This document shows, piece after piece, positions 12,194 through 12,716 of a stretch of 12,716 nucleotides of DNA. Position 1 is the stretch's first letter. Each line of letters starts with the position of its first letter. Source of the stretch: an uncultured Clostridia bacterium. GTDB lineage: Bacteria > Bacillota > Clostridia > Lachnospirales > CAMVHY01. Both the position numbers and the translations under genes were made by a program. The stretch lies in assembly GCA_947167415.1 (NCBI GenBank), contig CAMVHY010000011.1:1-12716 (forward strand), given 5' to 3'. Under the pieces are notes generated by a model. That model made no database searches, was not told the origin of the DNA, and worked only from the letters and a program-made list of their open reading frames with translations.

Positions 12194-12716
12194 GGTAGCG
12201 TTCACATAAAAAGCAAATCAAAAACAAAAGCAAGAGAGATGGTAGAAATAAAAATAGAATCAAGTTTATCATAACGAGTAAAAACTTTTCTAAAACGTTT
12301 TAATCTCAGGAAATATCATTCGATAATATTGCGATGTTTATAAAGTTGTCGATCATAACTCCAAGGTGACTTACGATTTTTTTTTAGGTGGAACAACTGT
12401 CTTAAAGCCGTGATTTTTAGCTAAAGCTAAAGTTTTATCATCTTCGTAAGCTCTGTCCATCACGAGATAATTATTATTTTTGGAATATATGGATTCAATC
12501 AATTTTCTTCCTTCGTCAGCATCGTGAGAATTGCCAGGAGACAAACGAAAAGCCACTGGACATGAAGATGTGCAACATAAGTGTAACTTAGTTGTTAGGC
12601 CACCTTTTGAACGTCCGACGCTTTGTTCCTGATTGTTTTTATTCCTGTTTACATCTGGCCCCACCTTTATGCTCGTACTATCGATAAAAAGTATATTAAG
12701 CAGTTTTTGCTTTTTC
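12194..12716 (-). mobile_element. IS5-family element (IS-A, right copy, truncated by window end)
   Basis: It begins with GGTAGCGTTCACATAAAA at 12194, the inverted copy of the end at 30-47, next to TA. The transposase runs on the minus strand, its stop codon inside the terminal repeat. The rest of the element lies beyond the window. It belongs to a different IS5 subgroup from IS-B, with different ends and protein. Confidence 0.8.
12202..12716 (-). pseudogene. IS5-family transposase, catalytic part, disrupted (IS-A)
   Basis: Open from the window edge: LLNILFIDSTSIKVGPDVNR (first catalytic Asp in IDST), QEQSVGRSKGGLTTKLHLCC, RLSPGNSHDADEGRKLI and NYLVMDRAYEDDKTLALAKN (second Asp in MDRAYE). It then reaches VVPPKKKS and a TAA at 12373-12371. 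Skipping one base in the 9-T run (12377-12385) restores KKNRKSPWSYDRQLYKHRNI followed by IE, a TGA (12318-12316) at the position of the family's conserved R in IERFF, then YFLRLKRFRKVFTRYDKLDS and a tail to the TGA at 12204-12202. One frameshift plus one nonsense change make this copy inactive. The catalytic Glu (IIE) falls just before the premature stop. No start codon is in the window. Confidence 0.85.

Noticed and set aside
11956..12198. 80-residue plus-strand ORF in a pyrimidine-rich tract
   Set aside because: Antisense of the purine-rich 5' end of the IS-B transposase gene (MKKRNGERSYRRND...).
12023..12318. In-frame TGA codons suggesting a genetic code in which TGA means Trp
   Set aside because: Intact genes here use TGG for Trp (for example in the Xaa-Pro peptidase and Spo0A) and no intact gene has an internal TGA; the TGAs occur only in decayed transposases, at Arg-like sites.
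1..12716. tRNA, rRNA genes, CRISPR arrays or riboswitches
   Set aside because: I looked for tRNA T-loop/acceptor patterns, regularly spaced repeats and conserved riboswitch cores and saw none; a covariance-model scan was not possible here.

Overview
This is a very AT-rich stretch (mostly A/T third positions, long A and T runs, frequent TTG/GTG starts) from a Bacillota, most likely clostridial, bacterium. The strongest taxonomic marker is a complete Spo0A, the master regulator of endospore formation, found only in spore-forming Bacillota and their close relatives. Extreme AT bias, several decayed insertion sequences and broken genes suggest a host-associated or genome-reducing lineage. That is inference; no ribosomal RNA or other precise marker is present.

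Layout. 1-47 is the end of an IS5-family element (IS-A). 50-816 is a broken gene for an acidic low-complexity protein with a membrane hairpin, cut by the IS and carrying a frameshift and an amber stop. 880-1797 is an unrecognised protein with a possible Rossmann-like core, convergent with an operon (3555 to 1876, minus strand) of a stand-alone PolA-type 5'-3' exonuclease and a TatD nuclease. 3699-3958 is an internally deleted IS of a second type (IS-B). 3989-5337 holds two tandem paralogous genes for small unknown membrane proteins, each with its own sigma-A-type promoter and duplicated flanking DNA. 5620-6708 is an M24 Xaa-Pro peptidase. 8260-6881 (minus) is a three-gene operon: a small acidic protein, a zinc-ribbon/TPR protein and a membrane-anchored coiled-coil/TPR protein. 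Divergent from it are spo0A (8499-9290), an intracellular subtilisin (9359-10480) and a coupled unknown gene (10485-10901), closed by a strong terminator. 10993-11333 is nearly empty. 11337-12191 is a decayed near full-length IS-B, and 12194-12716 a partial, decayed IS-A inserted exactly at its edge.

How it works together. The core genes look like ordinary chromosomal housekeeping and sporulation genes: nucleic-acid processing (exonuclease, TatD), peptide turnover (Xaa-Pro peptidase, subtilisin) and developmental control (Spo0A). Lineage-specific membrane proteins and IS debris are interleaved. The two IS-A ends lie in inverted orientation about 12.1 kb apart. The most unusual material is the tandem membrane-protein pair and the interrupted low-complexity/membrane gene at the left edge; neither matches a family I recognise.
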